Assembly: GCF_022631375.1 (NCBI RefSeq)
Contig: NZ_JALBGC010000004.1
Coordinates: 620,001-684,000, forward strand
Direction: 5' to 3'
Source: Hymenobacter cyanobacteriorum
GTDB lineage: Bacteria; Bacteroidota; Bacteroidia; Cytophagales; Hymenobacteraceae
Length of the DNA: 64,000 nt
Below are positions 1 to 9,718 of this stretch, one piece after another. Both the position numbers and the translations under genes were made by a program. The first letter of the stretch is position 1. Each line of letters opens with the position of its first letter. The notes beneath the pieces were generated by a model. That model was not told where the DNA came from and did not search any database. It worked only from the letters and a program-made list of their open reading frames with translations.

Positions 1-8
1 TATTTGCC

Positions 9-260
9 ATGTTTGCATCGTTTCGATTGTTTCTTTTCTCGGCCTGCGGGGCCGCCATGCTAGGCCTGAGCAGCTGCGGCGACAGCCAGCAACCGGCCGC
101 TTCAACCAGCCCGGATGCTGCGGTTGCACCCGCCGCCAAGCCCGCCGCCGCGCCCGTAACCGAGGCCCGTTACGAATGCCCCATGGGCTGCGCCGGCAGC
201 CAGAGCGCCAAGCCCGGCAAGTGCCCCGTGTGCGAGATGGAGCTGGAAAAGAAGTCGTAG
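9..260 (+). CDS. Heavy-metal-binding-domain lipoprotein
   Basis: An 83-residue predicted lipoprotein. Residues 1-22 form a signal peptide ending in an LSSC lipobox, so Cys23 would be lipidated and the protein anchored in the envelope. After an Ala/Pro-rich linker (about 30-52), the C-terminus carries YECPMGC...GKCPVCEMEL, matching the short heavy-metal-binding domain (YHS-like CPM/CPxCxM pattern) found in copper efflux adaptors and P-type ATPases. It probably binds Cu or another soft metal in the periplasm; the metal is inferred. The next gene (432) encodes an HMA-type protein, which supports a metal-handling pair. Only 8 bases precede the start, so the promoter and any upstream operon partner are outside the window. 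Confidence 0.8.
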   Translation: MFASFRLFLFSACGAAMLGLSSCGDSQQPAASTSPDAAVAPAAKPAAAPVTEARYECPMGCAGSQSAKPGKCPVCEMELEKKS

Positions 261-431
261 CCGCTGGTTAGTAAAGGCTGGTTTCGGGCATAATTACGCA
301 GGTTTTTGGGTGAATTCTGTGCGAACTTCGGCTTGGACAAAACGTAATTTTACTCCACTGCCGGCCTGATTGCCGGCTGGGCGTTCGGCCTCAAGGCCGT
401 GCGGTTTTTCTTCCCTAAACTCACTCTGGCC

Positions 432-644
432 ATGTCCACGCTTCAATTCAAAACCACCATCAACTGCGGCGGCTGCATCAAAGCTGTTACGCCCGCTCTC
501 AACCAGGCCGTCGGGGCCGGTAACTGGCAGGTCGATACCGCCAACCCCGCCAAAATCCTCACCGTGACTTCTGACCAAGCCACCGCCGCGCAAGTCGTGC
601 AGGCTGTGGAAGCCGCTGGCTTCGAGATTCAGCCCGCCGCTTAG
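432..644 (+). CDS. HMA-domain metal chaperone (CopZ-like)
   Basis: A 70-residue protein that is essentially a single heavy-metal-associated domain: beta strand, then TINCGGCIKAV with the CxxC metal-binding pair, then a helix and the typical C-terminal VVQAVEAAGFEI. This is the ferredoxin-like fold of cytosolic copper chaperones and ATPase N-domains. The usual Met two residues before the first Cys is Ile here. The start was taken at MSTLQF; an in-frame ATG 33 bases upstream would add MRFFFPKLTLA, which is not part of the fold. A strong hairpin terminator follows at about 666. Role as copper chaperone or sensor is inferred from the family. Confidence 0.8.
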   Translation: MSTLQFKTTINCGGCIKAVTPALNQAVGAGNWQVDTANPAKILTVTSDQATAAQVVQAVEAAGFEIQPAA

Positions 645-665
645 TCAGCCGCCAGTCGCAACGAA

Positions 666-699
666 AAAGGGCCGTCCCAACGTGGGGCGGCCCTTTTTT
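666..699 (+). terminator. Rho-independent terminator after the HMA gene
   Basis: Stem AAGGGCCGTCCC pairs with GGGGCGGCCCTT around an ACG-type loop, followed by a run of six T. It sits 22 bases after the HMA stop and just before the 3' end of the opposite-strand GH53 gene. Confidence 0.85.
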
Positions 700-715
700 G
701 TGGAGCGCTGAATAA

Positions 716-3217
716 TTACTGCACCACCAGCTGGCGGCTGGTCGTCAGCTCGCCCACTTGCAATTTCAGCAGGTACATGCCGGCTGGCAGACGGTCGAGT
801 ACCAGCTCCTGGCGGCCGGTCTGGCGCTGGGCTACCGTGCGCACGCGCTGGCCGGTGGCATTATACACGTTCAGCTGCACGGACTGCGTGCCGGGCACGG
901 TGTAGGCCAGCGTGGCGGCGGCGGCGGTGGGGTTGGGGTATATCGAAACGTCCAGCGCCTTATCGGCGGCGCTGCGGGCGGCCAACACGCCGCTGCCCAG
1001 CTGAAAGGCCACGTACTGGTTGCCGGGAATGGCGGTGAAATCGGGATTGACCCCCAGCACCGTGGTACGGCCGGGAATGGTCGGCAGCACATCGGTGAGG
1101 AACACGCCGTCGGCATCGGTGTAGCCGGCAAACAGCTCGATGCGGCTGCCCGCACCCACCGAAACGCCCGCCGCGCCCAGCGCCGCCAGCGGAATCTCAA
1201 TCTCTAGCCCCACGTTGCCGGTGTTGGCCGTGAGGGCCGGCGTGTTGAAGTAGGCAAAGCGCGCACCGGCCAAATCGAGCGTAGCCGGGGCCACTACCAC
1301 GCCGCCGGTTTTGGTGCCCGCCCCGAGGTACGTATCGTTGCCCGGCACGATGGGCGCACCCGTCACGTACGAAACCCGGCTGAAATACACGTCGTTGGCC
1401 GTGGCCGACGTTGGCCCTACCGATACTCGGAAGCCGTAGTCGGCCTGCATATCGAGCGTGGGGCGGTGCTTGAGGGGCGACGGACCGTTGTTGCCGCCGA
1501 TAAGCTGCTGCCCGGCCGGCGCGCCCGGCTGCCCGGCCGTGTTCAGGTATAGCACCAGGGCGCGGTAGCTGCCACCGGCCGATTCGGCCGAGCCGGCCAG
1601 CAGCAAATTCAGCGTGGTGGCGGTGCTGCCCACGTACAGTGCCTGCAAGCCCCGGTCGGCTTCGGAGTGCGGGCCGGTATATGTGGCGGCGAGCTGATAT
1701 TGGCCTGGCCCGGTGCCGATTTCGGCCGCCGAAGCCTGGCCGTCGACGGTGAACTGCGCCGTAGCGGCCGTGGTGCTGGTCACGAATTCTACCTCGTCGA
1801 GCCGGGCGGTCTGGCCCGCGCCGGCCGTTGAGCGCAGCCCGATTTCGCATTGCCCGTTGCTCACCACAATGTTGGGCACCTGCACCGGCACCCAGTTGGC
1901 CGAGGTGGGCAACGTGGTGGCCAGCTCCGTACCGCCGAAGCCGCTGGCGTAGAGCTGGCACTGCGTTTGGCCGCCGCTGCTTTGGGCGCGGGCGCGCAGC
2001 ATGTAGGTGCCATTGGGTACGTTGGCCAGCAGCTGGTAGGTGCGCACCTGGTAGGCCGTGGCCTTCTGGTGGGTGAGTTGGTAGAGGCCCGCCGCTCCGG
2101 GAGCCTGCGTAAAATCGGCATCCGCATCAGCCGTTGAGGCGGTGCTCCAGCCCAGCGGCGTTTGGGTGGGGCCGGTGAATTCGAAGCCGGGATTCACCAA
2201 CAGGCCGGCGGCCGGCGGCACGTTGCGGAAGGCTTGCAGGGCGGCCGTGGGCCGGCCGGCGGTGTTCCAGGCGCTCAGGCCGTAGTTCATCCAGTTGTAG
2301 GCCTGGGGCTCCCAATACAGTACGCCGAGGCCCTTGTTGCCGGGCACGGCCCGGGTTTTGGTTTGCAGGTCGAGCAGCATTTGCTGGGTTGGGATTGGCG
2401 CGTCGGCGGGCATGCCGGTTTCCACCACCATCACCTCTTTGCCAGGGTAGCGCACCACGAGGTCGTTCATATTGGCTTGGCACTGCGCCGTGAGCGTGGG
2501 CCAGTCGGTGATGCTGGGGTAGAGCGACAGGCCCATCACGTCGAACCGCGCGTTATTAGCCACTAGCCCGCCGAAAATGTAGCGCGAGGTGTTCACGTTG
2601 AAGCCGTTGGAAACGTGCGCAATCACCTTAATATTCGGGTTCGAGGCCTTCACGGCCGCGTAGCCGCGGTCGAACAGCTGGGCAAACTGGGCCATGTTGG
2701 TCGAGGCCTTGCCATCGGGCCAGAGCATGCCGTCGTTGGTTTCGTTGCCTACCTGCACCCATTCGGGCGTGATACCGTTGTTTTTCAGCAGCTCCAGCGT
2801 GCTGAAGGTGTGGTCGTACACGGCCGTGAGCAGCTGCGCAAAAGGGTAGGCGGCCCAGGCGGCGGGTTTGTTCTGGCGGCCAGGGTCGGCAAATTCGTCG
2901 CTGTAATGAAAGTCAATCAGGATGCGGTAGCCCGCCGCCTGCGCCCGCTGCGCCTTGGCCAGCACGTCGGCCGGGTTGCTCCAGCCGCCGGCCGGGTTCA
3001 CCCACACCCGCAGCCGGATGGTGTTCATATCGTAGCCCTTCAGCACCTGGAAAAGGTCCTGCTGCACGCCCGTTTCGGTATAGAAGCGGTAGCCCGACTG
3101 CTCCATCTGCGTCACCCAGCTCACGTCAGCTCCTTTGGCGAAGGGTGCGGCCGTTTGGGCGCGGGCTTGGGGGGCGAGGGCTGCCAGCAGGCTCAGGAAG
3201 AATAGAAGTCGTTTCAT
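716..3217 (-). CDS. Secreted GH53 arabinogalactan endo-beta-1,4-galactanase with T9SS tail
   Basis: An 833-residue secreted enzyme that would cut beta-1,4-galactan, the side chain of rhamnogalacturonan I. A signal peptide ends at ARA-Q21. Residues 24-340 match family GH53, including ADVSWVTQME at the start, acid/base Glu159 in VQVGNETND and nucleophile Glu266 in MVVETGMP. Residues about 345-480 (LLVNPGFEF...LDEVEFV) resemble a carbohydrate-binding beta-sandwich; about 490-745 resemble a CBM9/DOMON-like module. The last 80 residues (YPNPT...GMYLLKL) are a Por-type sorting domain, so export by the type IX system is expected. It faces away from the helicase gene. A LacI-type site lies about 30-43 bp upstream of the start, consistent with co-control with the gal genes. 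Confidence 0.92.
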   Translation of the reverse strand: MKRLLFFLSLLAALAPQARAQTAAPFAKGADVSWVTQMEQSGYRFYTETGVQQDLFQVLKGYDMNTIRLRVWVNPAGGWSNPADVLAKAQRAQAAGYRILIDFHYSDEFADPGRQNKPAAWAAYPFAQLLTAVYDHTFSTLELLKNNGITPEWVQVGNETNDGMLWPDGKASTNMAQFAQLFDRGYAAVKASNPNIKVIAHVSNGFNVNTSRYIFGGLVANNARFDVMGLSLYPSITDWPTLTAQCQANMNDLVVRYPGKEVMVVETGMPADAPIPTQQMLLDLQTKTRAVPGNKGLGVLYWEPQAYNWMNYGLSAWNTAGRPTAALQAFRNVPPAAGLLVNPGFEFTGPTQTPLGWSTASTADADADFTQAPGAAGLYQLTHQKATAYQVRTYQLLANVPNGTYMLRARAQSSGGQTQCQLYASGFGGTELATTLPTSANWVPVQVPNIVVSNGQCEIGLRSTAGAGQTARLDEVEFVTSTTAATAQFTVDGQASAAEIGTGPGQYQLAATYTGPHSEADRGLQALYVGSTATTLNLLLAGSAESAGGSYRALVLYLNTAGQPGAPAGQQLIGGNNGPSPLKHRPTLDMQADYGFRVSVGPTSATANDVYFSRVSYVTGAPIVPGNDTYLGAGTKTGGVVVAPATLDLAGARFAYFNTPALTANTGNVGLEIEIPLAALGAAGVSVGAGSRIELFAGYTDADGVFLTDVLPTIPGRTTVLGVNPDFTAIPGNQYVAFQLGSGVLAARSAADKALDVSIYPNPTAAAATLAYTVPGTQSVQLNVYNATGQRVRTVAQRQTGRQELVLDRLPAGMYLLKLQVGELTTSRQLVVQ

Positions 3218-3245
3218 GACAATCGAATTGAGGTAGTTATTTTAG

Positions 3246-3259
3246 TTAAACGATTGTGT
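3246..3259. promoter_or_regulatory. Candidate LacI-type operator upstream of GH53
   Basis: The word TTAAACGATTGTGT centred on CGATTG resembles the AAnCGnTTGC half-palindrome of LacI-family operators. It lies 29-42 bases upstream of the GH53 start and resembles the site in the GH5/galK divergent promoter (8292). Assignment is by comparison inside this window only. Confidence 0.5.
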
Positions 3260-3271
3260 AATCGGCCTAAA

Positions 3272-3368
3272 GAACGTCATGCTGAGCGGAGTCGAAGCAT
3301 CTCTACCGTAGTAGTAAATGATTAGTTTGCGCAGTAGAGATGCTTCGACTCCGCTCAGCATGACGTTC
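3272..3368. repeat. Long hairpin repeat, family A
   Basis: Left arm 3272-3306 (GAACGTCATGCTGAG...) and right arm 3334-3368 are perfect 35-base reverse complements with a 27-base loop. It fills the gap between the helD-like stop and the GH53 promoter and would act as a terminator-like hairpin for the helicase transcript. Confidence 0.93.
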
Positions 3369-3381
3369 TACATAGTAAGCA

Positions 3382-5427
3382 TCAACTATTCACAAACGTG
3401 GCCACCTCGCCCGAGTACGTGAGCGTGAGCTGGTGCATGGCGCGGGTGCAGGCTACGTATAGCATGCTTTTGTCGACTTCGGTCTGGTAGGAGCGGGCCG
3501 AAGCAAAGGGCACGATGACTTCATCAAATTCCAGCCCTTTCGCGAGGTGGGCCGTCGTGATGATGATGCCCTCTTTGAAGTGCGTGGATTCCTCGGTGAG
3601 CAGAAAAATTCCCTCGGCCTGCAGCGCCCGGTGTGCCTGCTCAGCCTGCCGCAGCGTTTTGCAGATGATGCCCAGCGACTGGTTGCCCGAGCTTTTAAAA
3701 TCCGCAATCAGGCCTTTGATGGCCTGTAATTCCTCCTGCTCGCTGCCGAAGTGCAACACCGCCGGCTCCGGCCCGTGTCGCTCCAGCGGGATGATGTTGG
3801 GGTTGGGGGTGATGCGTTGCGCGAAGGCCGTAATCTCCATCGTGGAGCGGTAGCTGCGGTAGAGCCGCACCACCTCGGCCTGCGGAAACACGCGCTCGAT
3901 GGTTTCGGCCGACGACGCGCTGTACGGATTCACCGTCTGGCTCACATCGCCCAGAATGGTTTTGCGGCAGGCGAACACGCGGGCCAGTACGGCGTACTGC
4001 ACCGGCGTGTAGTCCTGCATTTCATCTACCAATAAATGCTTGACGTGGTCGTAGGCCGACATGCCTTCGAGCCGGATGCGCAGGTAGATGAAGGCGAACA
4101 CGTCGGCGTACTCCAGGCGCTGGCGGTGGTCGAGCCGGAACAAATCGGGCTTGCCCGCCCAGCGGTAAAAATCCCGGTACAGCTCCATCACCTGGTGGAA
4201 CTTGAACATGCGCGGAATGGCCTCGCCGATGACGTTTTTCTCGTGGTTGCTGAGTTTGCGCTTGGTGGCGTCGCGCACGAAAGCGCGCACCTCCTCGGCC
4301 ACCAGCGCGAAGCGTTTCAGCAGCGGCACCCGATGGAAGGTTTTGAACTTGGCCAGCATGAATGGCAGCGGTACCAGCGTGCTGCCCACGCGCAGCTCCT
4401 TCACCACGAGGTAGTTGTTCTCCACGTACAGCAAATACTGGTTCAGCTGCGTGAGAAAATCGAACGACGACTTGTAACGAATGCGCTCGATGAAGGCTGG
4501 GTGCGGCTTCTCCAGCAGCATCGAAACCTGTTCGAAAAACGTCTGGAACGGGTGCTGGTGCTCGAGCAAATCGGCGGCCAGCTCCTCCATAATCAGCTCC
4601 GGAATGTGCTCCTCACCCAGCTCCGGCAGCACGTTCGAGATGTAGTCGGCAAATACTTTATTGGGCGAGATGATGAGCACGTCCTTGGCCCGAATCGTCT
4701 CGCGGAAGCGGTACAACAGAAACGCAATGCGGTGCAGCGCAATCGAGGTTTTGCCCGAGCCGGCCACACCCTGAATCACCATCACCGGCGCGGTTTCGTT
4801 GCGAATCACCGCGTTCTGGTCGCGCTGAATAGTAGCGACGATGTTCTTCATCTTATCATCCGACGATTTCGCCAGCTCGCGCTGCAGCACGTCGTCGTGG
4901 ATGTTCACACCGTTTTCAATCATGAACTCCATGCGCCCGTCACGGATTTTGTACTGGCGCTTCAGCTCAATCGTGCCCTGCATCGGCCCGGCCGGCGTGA
5001 CGAACGAAGCTTCCCCCAGCTCATAATCGTAGAATAACGACGAGATGGGCGCCCGCCAGTCGTAAATCAGGCTCTGCCGCTGCCGCTCGTCCAGAAAGGA
5101 GTAGATGCCGATGTATACCGGCCATTTCTCCTTGCCCTGCGGCACGAAATCGATTCGCCCAAAGTAAGGCGACTGCCCCAGCTTCAGCAGCTTGCGCTTG
5201 CGGGCCACGGCCGCCTCGCCCGTAAACGCCATGCGGTTGATGGACTGCTCGGCGGCCACCATATCGGCCTCGTCCATACCCGACTGCTGCTCGTGGATGT
5301 ACTGCTTCTTCTCCCGCAGCTCGTCCGAAGCCTGGCGCACGTCGCCGTCAATCCGCCGAATGGCTAGCGTCAGCTTCTCCTTGATTTCTTCCAGGTATTC
5401 TCGTTCTTCTTTTTCCGTCGCGTTCAT
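3382..5427 (-). CDS. HelD-like UvrD/Rep superfamily 1 helicase
   Basis: A 681-residue protein of the HelD group of superfamily 1A helicases. The N-terminus (about 1-65) is charged and predicted coiled coil, followed by the family-specific FGRIDF and YIGIYSF...DWRAPISSLFYDYE blocks. The Walker A motif GVAGSGKT starts near residue 220 and LIIS/PNKVFADYI follows. A DEMQD Walker B and C-terminal motifs (TTAHLAKGLEFDEVIVPFA, YVACTRAMHQLTL) complete the ATPase. HelD proteins in Gram-positives release stalled RNA polymerase; whether this Bacteroidota member does so is inference. The start MNATEKEE was chosen because the longer open frame runs back through a palindromic repeat at 5510-5615. It stands alone between carbohydrate genes. 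Confidence 0.88.
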   Translation of the reverse strand: MNATEKEEREYLEEIKEKLTLAIRRIDGDVRQASDELREKKQYIHEQQSGMDEADMVAAEQSINRMAFTGEAAVARKRKLLKLGQSPYFGRIDFVPQGKEKWPVYIGIYSFLDERQRQSLIYDWRAPISSLFYDYELGEASFVTPAGPMQGTIELKRQYKIRDGRMEFMIENGVNIHDDVLQRELAKSSDDKMKNIVATIQRDQNAVIRNETAPVMVIQGVAGSGKTSIALHRIAFLLYRFRETIRAKDVLIISPNKVFADYISNVLPELGEEHIPELIMEELAADLLEHQHPFQTFFEQVSMLLEKPHPAFIERIRYKSSFDFLTQLNQYLLYVENNYLVVKELRVGSTLVPLPFMLAKFKTFHRVPLLKRFALVAEEVRAFVRDATKRKLSNHEKNVIGEAIPRMFKFHQVMELYRDFYRWAGKPDLFRLDHRQRLEYADVFAFIYLRIRLEGMSAYDHVKHLLVDEMQDYTPVQYAVLARVFACRKTILGDVSQTVNPYSASSAETIERVFPQAEVVRLYRSYRSTMEITAFAQRITPNPNIIPLERHGPEPAVLHFGSEQEELQAIKGLIADFKSSGNQSLGIICKTLRQAEQAHRALQAEGIFLLTEESTHFKEGIIITTAHLAKGLEFDEVIVPFASARSYQTEVDKSMLYVACTRAMHQLTLTYSGEVATFVNS

Positions 5428-5509
5428 CCTGGGTGGTGTTTTTCTAAAAATGGATGGCAAAGGTCGGGGCGAATGCCAGAGTGAGTTGATGCGCGACGCC
5501 CGAGCGGTG

Positions 5510-5615
5510 TAGGGGCGGGGCTTGCCCCCGCCCGGTCGTTGGCTTCGTTGGTTTCCATTTGAGCGAGCTCGTTGCAGTGGTGCGAACGTGCGGGCGGGGG
5601 CAAGCCCCGCCCCTA
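5510..5615. repeat. GC-rich long inverted repeat, family D
   Basis: Perfect 25-base arms 5510-5534 (TAGGGGCGGGGCTTGCCC...) and 5591-5615 flank a 56-base spacer. It separates the helicase start from the end of the GH5-type gene. No other copy of this family was seen in the window. Confidence 0.9.
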
Positions 5616-5636
5616 AATCCTTCAACAGTTCATTAT

Positions 5637-8228
5637 TTACCGCAGCTCAACCGACTCCACGTCCACGCTCGCCGGGCTGCCTGCTACAGAGGCCGCGTCC
5701 CACACCAGCTGCAACACCTCCGCATCGGCCAGTTTCAGCGGCGACGTGGTAGCGGCTTGGTAGCTGAGCGGACCGAAGCCGGGGTAGGGGCGGGGCACCA
5801 GCAGGCCCGGCGCGGCGCGCAAGGCGTTGAGCGGCACCACCACTTCCTGCATGGCCGCGCCCGCCGTCAGCGCTACCGGGGCCGCGTAGCTCACGGCATC
5901 TTTGGTGGTGAGCTGCAGGGTGATTTTCGCGTCGGGCTGGCTGCAGCGCGCCCGAATGACCACCTGCGTAAATCGGCCCAAGTCCTCGGGCCGGCCCACC
6001 AATCGGTCGCCAAAAAATGCCCGTAGGCTGGCGGCCGGGCCGGTAGCGGCAGGCTGCCCGGCGCGTGCCGGGCCCTGCACCAGGCGCAGCGCCAGCGTGC
6101 CGTCGGGGGCGGGCACGTAGTCCGTCCAGGCATTCGGGGCTAGGCCGCGGGCTTCAATGCGCTCCTGGTCGCGGTCGGCGCGGAAGAGGGGCAGGGGCGA
6201 GTTCGCCAGCACGATGGGCACCGCGAAATGCTCGGCGTGGGCAAAGTCCCAGTCGCGCGGCTGGCCGGCAAATGCGCCGGGGAAGGTAGTGGCTTTGCTG
6301 CCCTGCTGCACCACCAGCCAGTAGCGCAGCTCGCCGGCATATAGCAATTCATCGGGCACGCGGGCCGCGTAGGTGGCGTAGGCCGTGGCGCGCATGTGCA
6401 CGGTGCGGGTGCGGCCGTAGTAGTGCTGCGCCACCAGAAACACGCTGTCGGCCGCCGCCAGCCCGGTGATGGTGGCCGTGAGGCTGAGCGGCTGGCCGGC
6501 GGTGGTTTGCACCGGCGGCGTGTGCCGGGCCTGCGGGCCTAGGGCCGTGGGCGCGGGCGCTACAAATTCGCCCAGCTTAATATGGTTGAAAGTGGTTTGG
6601 GCGGTGAAGGCGGACGTGGATTTGCCGGACGCAGCCAGCAGGTACACGCCGGGGCGCACCCGCACGTTGCCGTTGGTAGCCGTGGCCTGGGCTGCGTTGC
6701 CCTCGTTCAGCCCACGCAACGAAAACGACGAGCCCAAGTCGCCCAGCGCCACCTGCAGCGGCTGCTCGTTCCACAAAATCTGCGTTACCACTTTCTCCGG
6801 CGAGGCTTTTTCGAACGGGTCGCGGATGGCCACGACGTCGGGCATAACTTCGAGCCGCCACACGCCGGAAGCCAGCTTATCGAGGAAATACGCACCGGTG
6901 CCGCCGTAGCGCACCACCTTGGAGGAACCCACGCCGGCCAGATGCGCCAGCTTCGCGGGCTGCTGCGGGGCCGTAGCGGTATTGGCAGTGTAGTAGAATT
7001 CGGTGGGCGCATTCAGTTCGCTCAGTTGCTGGCGGTAGCTGATGTGGAAGTCGCTAAACACAGAATCCTGCGGGTAGCGGCCGAACTGCTGCCCGCGCCC
7101 CACCGTGCGAAAAACCTTGCCCGCGATGAGCATACTCAACGCCTTGGCCGGCGTGTAGGCCAGGTTCAGGTAGTGGGTCTGGTACTCGGTGTTGGCGTGG
7201 GCCAGGGCCAGCGGGTCGTAGGCAAACTGCGTGGCCCATTGGAAGCCGGCGGTGCGGAAGCTGCGGGCCATGAATGGGTACATAATCGGCTGCAGAATGT
7301 CGGCCGACTCGAACTCGTACACCATCTTGGCCTTCGATTTGAACCGCGCATCGCCGCTGAACGGAATCGGGTACTGGTCGACGTAGGGCAGGAAATTGCC
7401 GCGCAGCGTGTGTCCCGCCACCAGCCCCTGCGGGTACCACTGAAACGTCAGTCCATCCACTTTCGCATTGAGAATAGCCTCGTACACATCGGGGTTTTCC
7501 GACACGTTGTAGAACACCGGCTTGCGGCAGCCCGTGGCCCTAATGGCGCCGGCCATGCGGTTGGCAAAGCTGGTTATCGGCGCTTCGGGCTTGCCATACT
7601 TTGGCTCGTTGCACACCTCAAAAGCCAGAATATCGGGGTCTTCACGGTTCAGATTCTTCGTGTAGGCGTTGCGGTGGTTGAGGAACTGCGTGAGGTAGCG
7701 CTCCTGCGCCGCGATGGCGCGCGGGTTGGTGTAGGCTGCGCCCTTCGAGTAGATGCTCGAAAAGCCGGTGCCTGAGTCGTTTTCGGGGTAGCCGTTGTTC
7801 CAGTAGGCAATGGGCGTGAGGATGATTTTGATGCCGCGCGCTTTAAGCTCGTTCACCAGGAAATCGAGCAGGCGCAGGTGCTCATTTTCCAGCAAATTGC
7901 CCACCGTATCGGTGATTTCCACGTCCCAGACGTGCACCCGGAAGGCGTCCACGCCCAGTCGGCTCAGGTGGTACACATCCTGCCGGATGGCCTGCTCGTG
8001 GCTCACCCCCAGCCGCTGGTGCGCGCGGTAGGCGTAGGCAAACGGCGTGGTGTAGTTCACCCCAAACAGCGCCACTTCCTGCTTATTCTTCTGCCAGCGC
8101 AGCACACCGGCCTTGTCCACAAACACGTCGCCGCCCGGCGCGGTGGCTGACTTTTGGGCCGCTACGAGCCACGGATTCAATAAAAAACTAAGGCTGAATA
8201 GTAGCAGCGACAACAAACGCACGGGCAT
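5637..8228 (-). CDS. Secreted GH5-type (clan A) glycoside hydrolase
   Basis: An 863-residue secreted protein. A signal peptide ends near VAAQ-25. The first ~420 residues form a (beta/alpha)8 glycosidase of the GH5-like 'cellulase family' type: LFGVNYTTPF near the start, catalytic acid/base Glu208 in FEVCNEPK and a likely nucleophile Glu305 in KMVYEFES. The remaining ~440 residues are beta-rich and hold no module I can name with certainty; residues about 720-863 look like a carbohydrate-binding sandwich (LQLTTKD...VVVPLNAL). Substrate cannot be read from the sequence. It is transcribed divergently from galK with a LacI-type site between them, which suggests a galactose-containing glycan. The start MPVRLL was preferred over an upstream in-frame start lacking a signal peptide. 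Confidence 0.78.
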   Translation of the reverse strand: MPVRLLSLLLFSLSFLLNPWLVAAQKSATAPGGDVFVDKAGVLRWQKNKQEVALFGVNYTTPFAYAYRAHQRLGVSHEQAIRQDVYHLSRLGVDAFRVHVWDVEITDTVGNLLENEHLRLLDFLVNELKARGIKIILTPIAYWNNGYPENDSGTGFSSIYSKGAAYTNPRAIAAQERYLTQFLNHRNAYTKNLNREDPDILAFEVCNEPKYGKPEAPITSFANRMAGAIRATGCRKPVFYNVSENPDVYEAILNAKVDGLTFQWYPQGLVAGHTLRGNFLPYVDQYPIPFSGDARFKSKAKMVYEFESADILQPIMYPFMARSFRTAGFQWATQFAYDPLALAHANTEYQTHYLNLAYTPAKALSMLIAGKVFRTVGRGQQFGRYPQDSVFSDFHISYRQQLSELNAPTEFYYTANTATAPQQPAKLAHLAGVGSSKVVRYGGTGAYFLDKLASGVWRLEVMPDVVAIRDPFEKASPEKVVTQILWNEQPLQVALGDLGSSFSLRGLNEGNAAQATATNGNVRVRPGVYLLAASGKSTSAFTAQTTFNHIKLGEFVAPAPTALGPQARHTPPVQTTAGQPLSLTATITGLAAADSVFLVAQHYYGRTRTVHMRATAYATYAARVPDELLYAGELRYWLVVQQGSKATTFPGAFAGQPRDWDFAHAEHFAVPIVLANSPLPLFRADRDQERIEARGLAPNAWTDYVPAPDGTLALRLVQGPARAGQPAATGPAASLRAFFGDRLVGRPEDLGRFTQVVIRARCSQPDAKITLQLTTKDAVSYAAPVALTAGAAMQEVVVPLNALRAAPGLLVPRPYPGFGPLSYQAATTSPLKLADAEVLQLVWDAASVAGSPASVDVESVELR

Positions 8229-8291
8229 AGAAACCAACGATAAAAGGCAAAAGGAAAATCCAACGGCGAAGGTACGGCTGCTACCGTCTAC

Positions 8292-8305
8292 ACAAACGAT
8301 TGCGC
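8292..8305. promoter_or_regulatory. Candidate LacI-type operator between GH5-type gene and galK
   Basis: ACAAACGATTGCGC matches the AAnCGnTTGCG pattern seen upstream of GH53 and uxaC. It lies 64-77 bases upstream of the GH5-type start and 128-141 bases upstream of galK. A -7-like TACTTTTC at 8325-8332 faces galK, so a bound repressor could cover its -33 region. Confidence 0.5.
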
Positions 8306-8432
8306 GATTCCAGTAAATCAGCCGTACTTTTCGGCGCGGCAGCTGAGTGCCGGCCGGCATTTTTGCGCCTTCTTGCGTAAGCTAACCGGCCGCTGGCTGG
8401 TTGCTATTTCCCGCTCTTCTTCCCGCTATTCC

Positions 8433-9593
<1,161 letters not shown>

Positions 9594-9595
9594 AT

Positions 9596-9698
9596 GATGT
9601 AGAGACGCGATACTTCGCGTCTCGGCGTCCGCGCAATGCGGGTGCCGTTTAAGCCGTATCGTTCAACGCCGAGACGCGAAGTGTCACGTCTCTACATC
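9596..9698. repeat. Long hairpin repeat, family C
   Basis: Arms 9596-9628 (GATGTAGAGACGCGATACTT...) and 9666-9698 pair with two mismatches over 33 bases. It lies between galK and galT. A second family C element occurs at 52755-52874. Confidence 0.9.
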
Positions 9699-9718
9699 GT
9701 TTTAAATAATCCAACGCC

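Noticed and set aside
1197..1961. A 254-residue alternate-frame open frame within GH53
   Set aside because: Arg/Gly/His-rich out-of-frame shadow of the GH53 beta-sandwich region, without homology features.
5428..5625. N-terminal extension of the HelD-like protein
   Set aside because: It is encoded by the family D palindrome and gives an Arg/Pro-rich leader not expected in HelD proteins.
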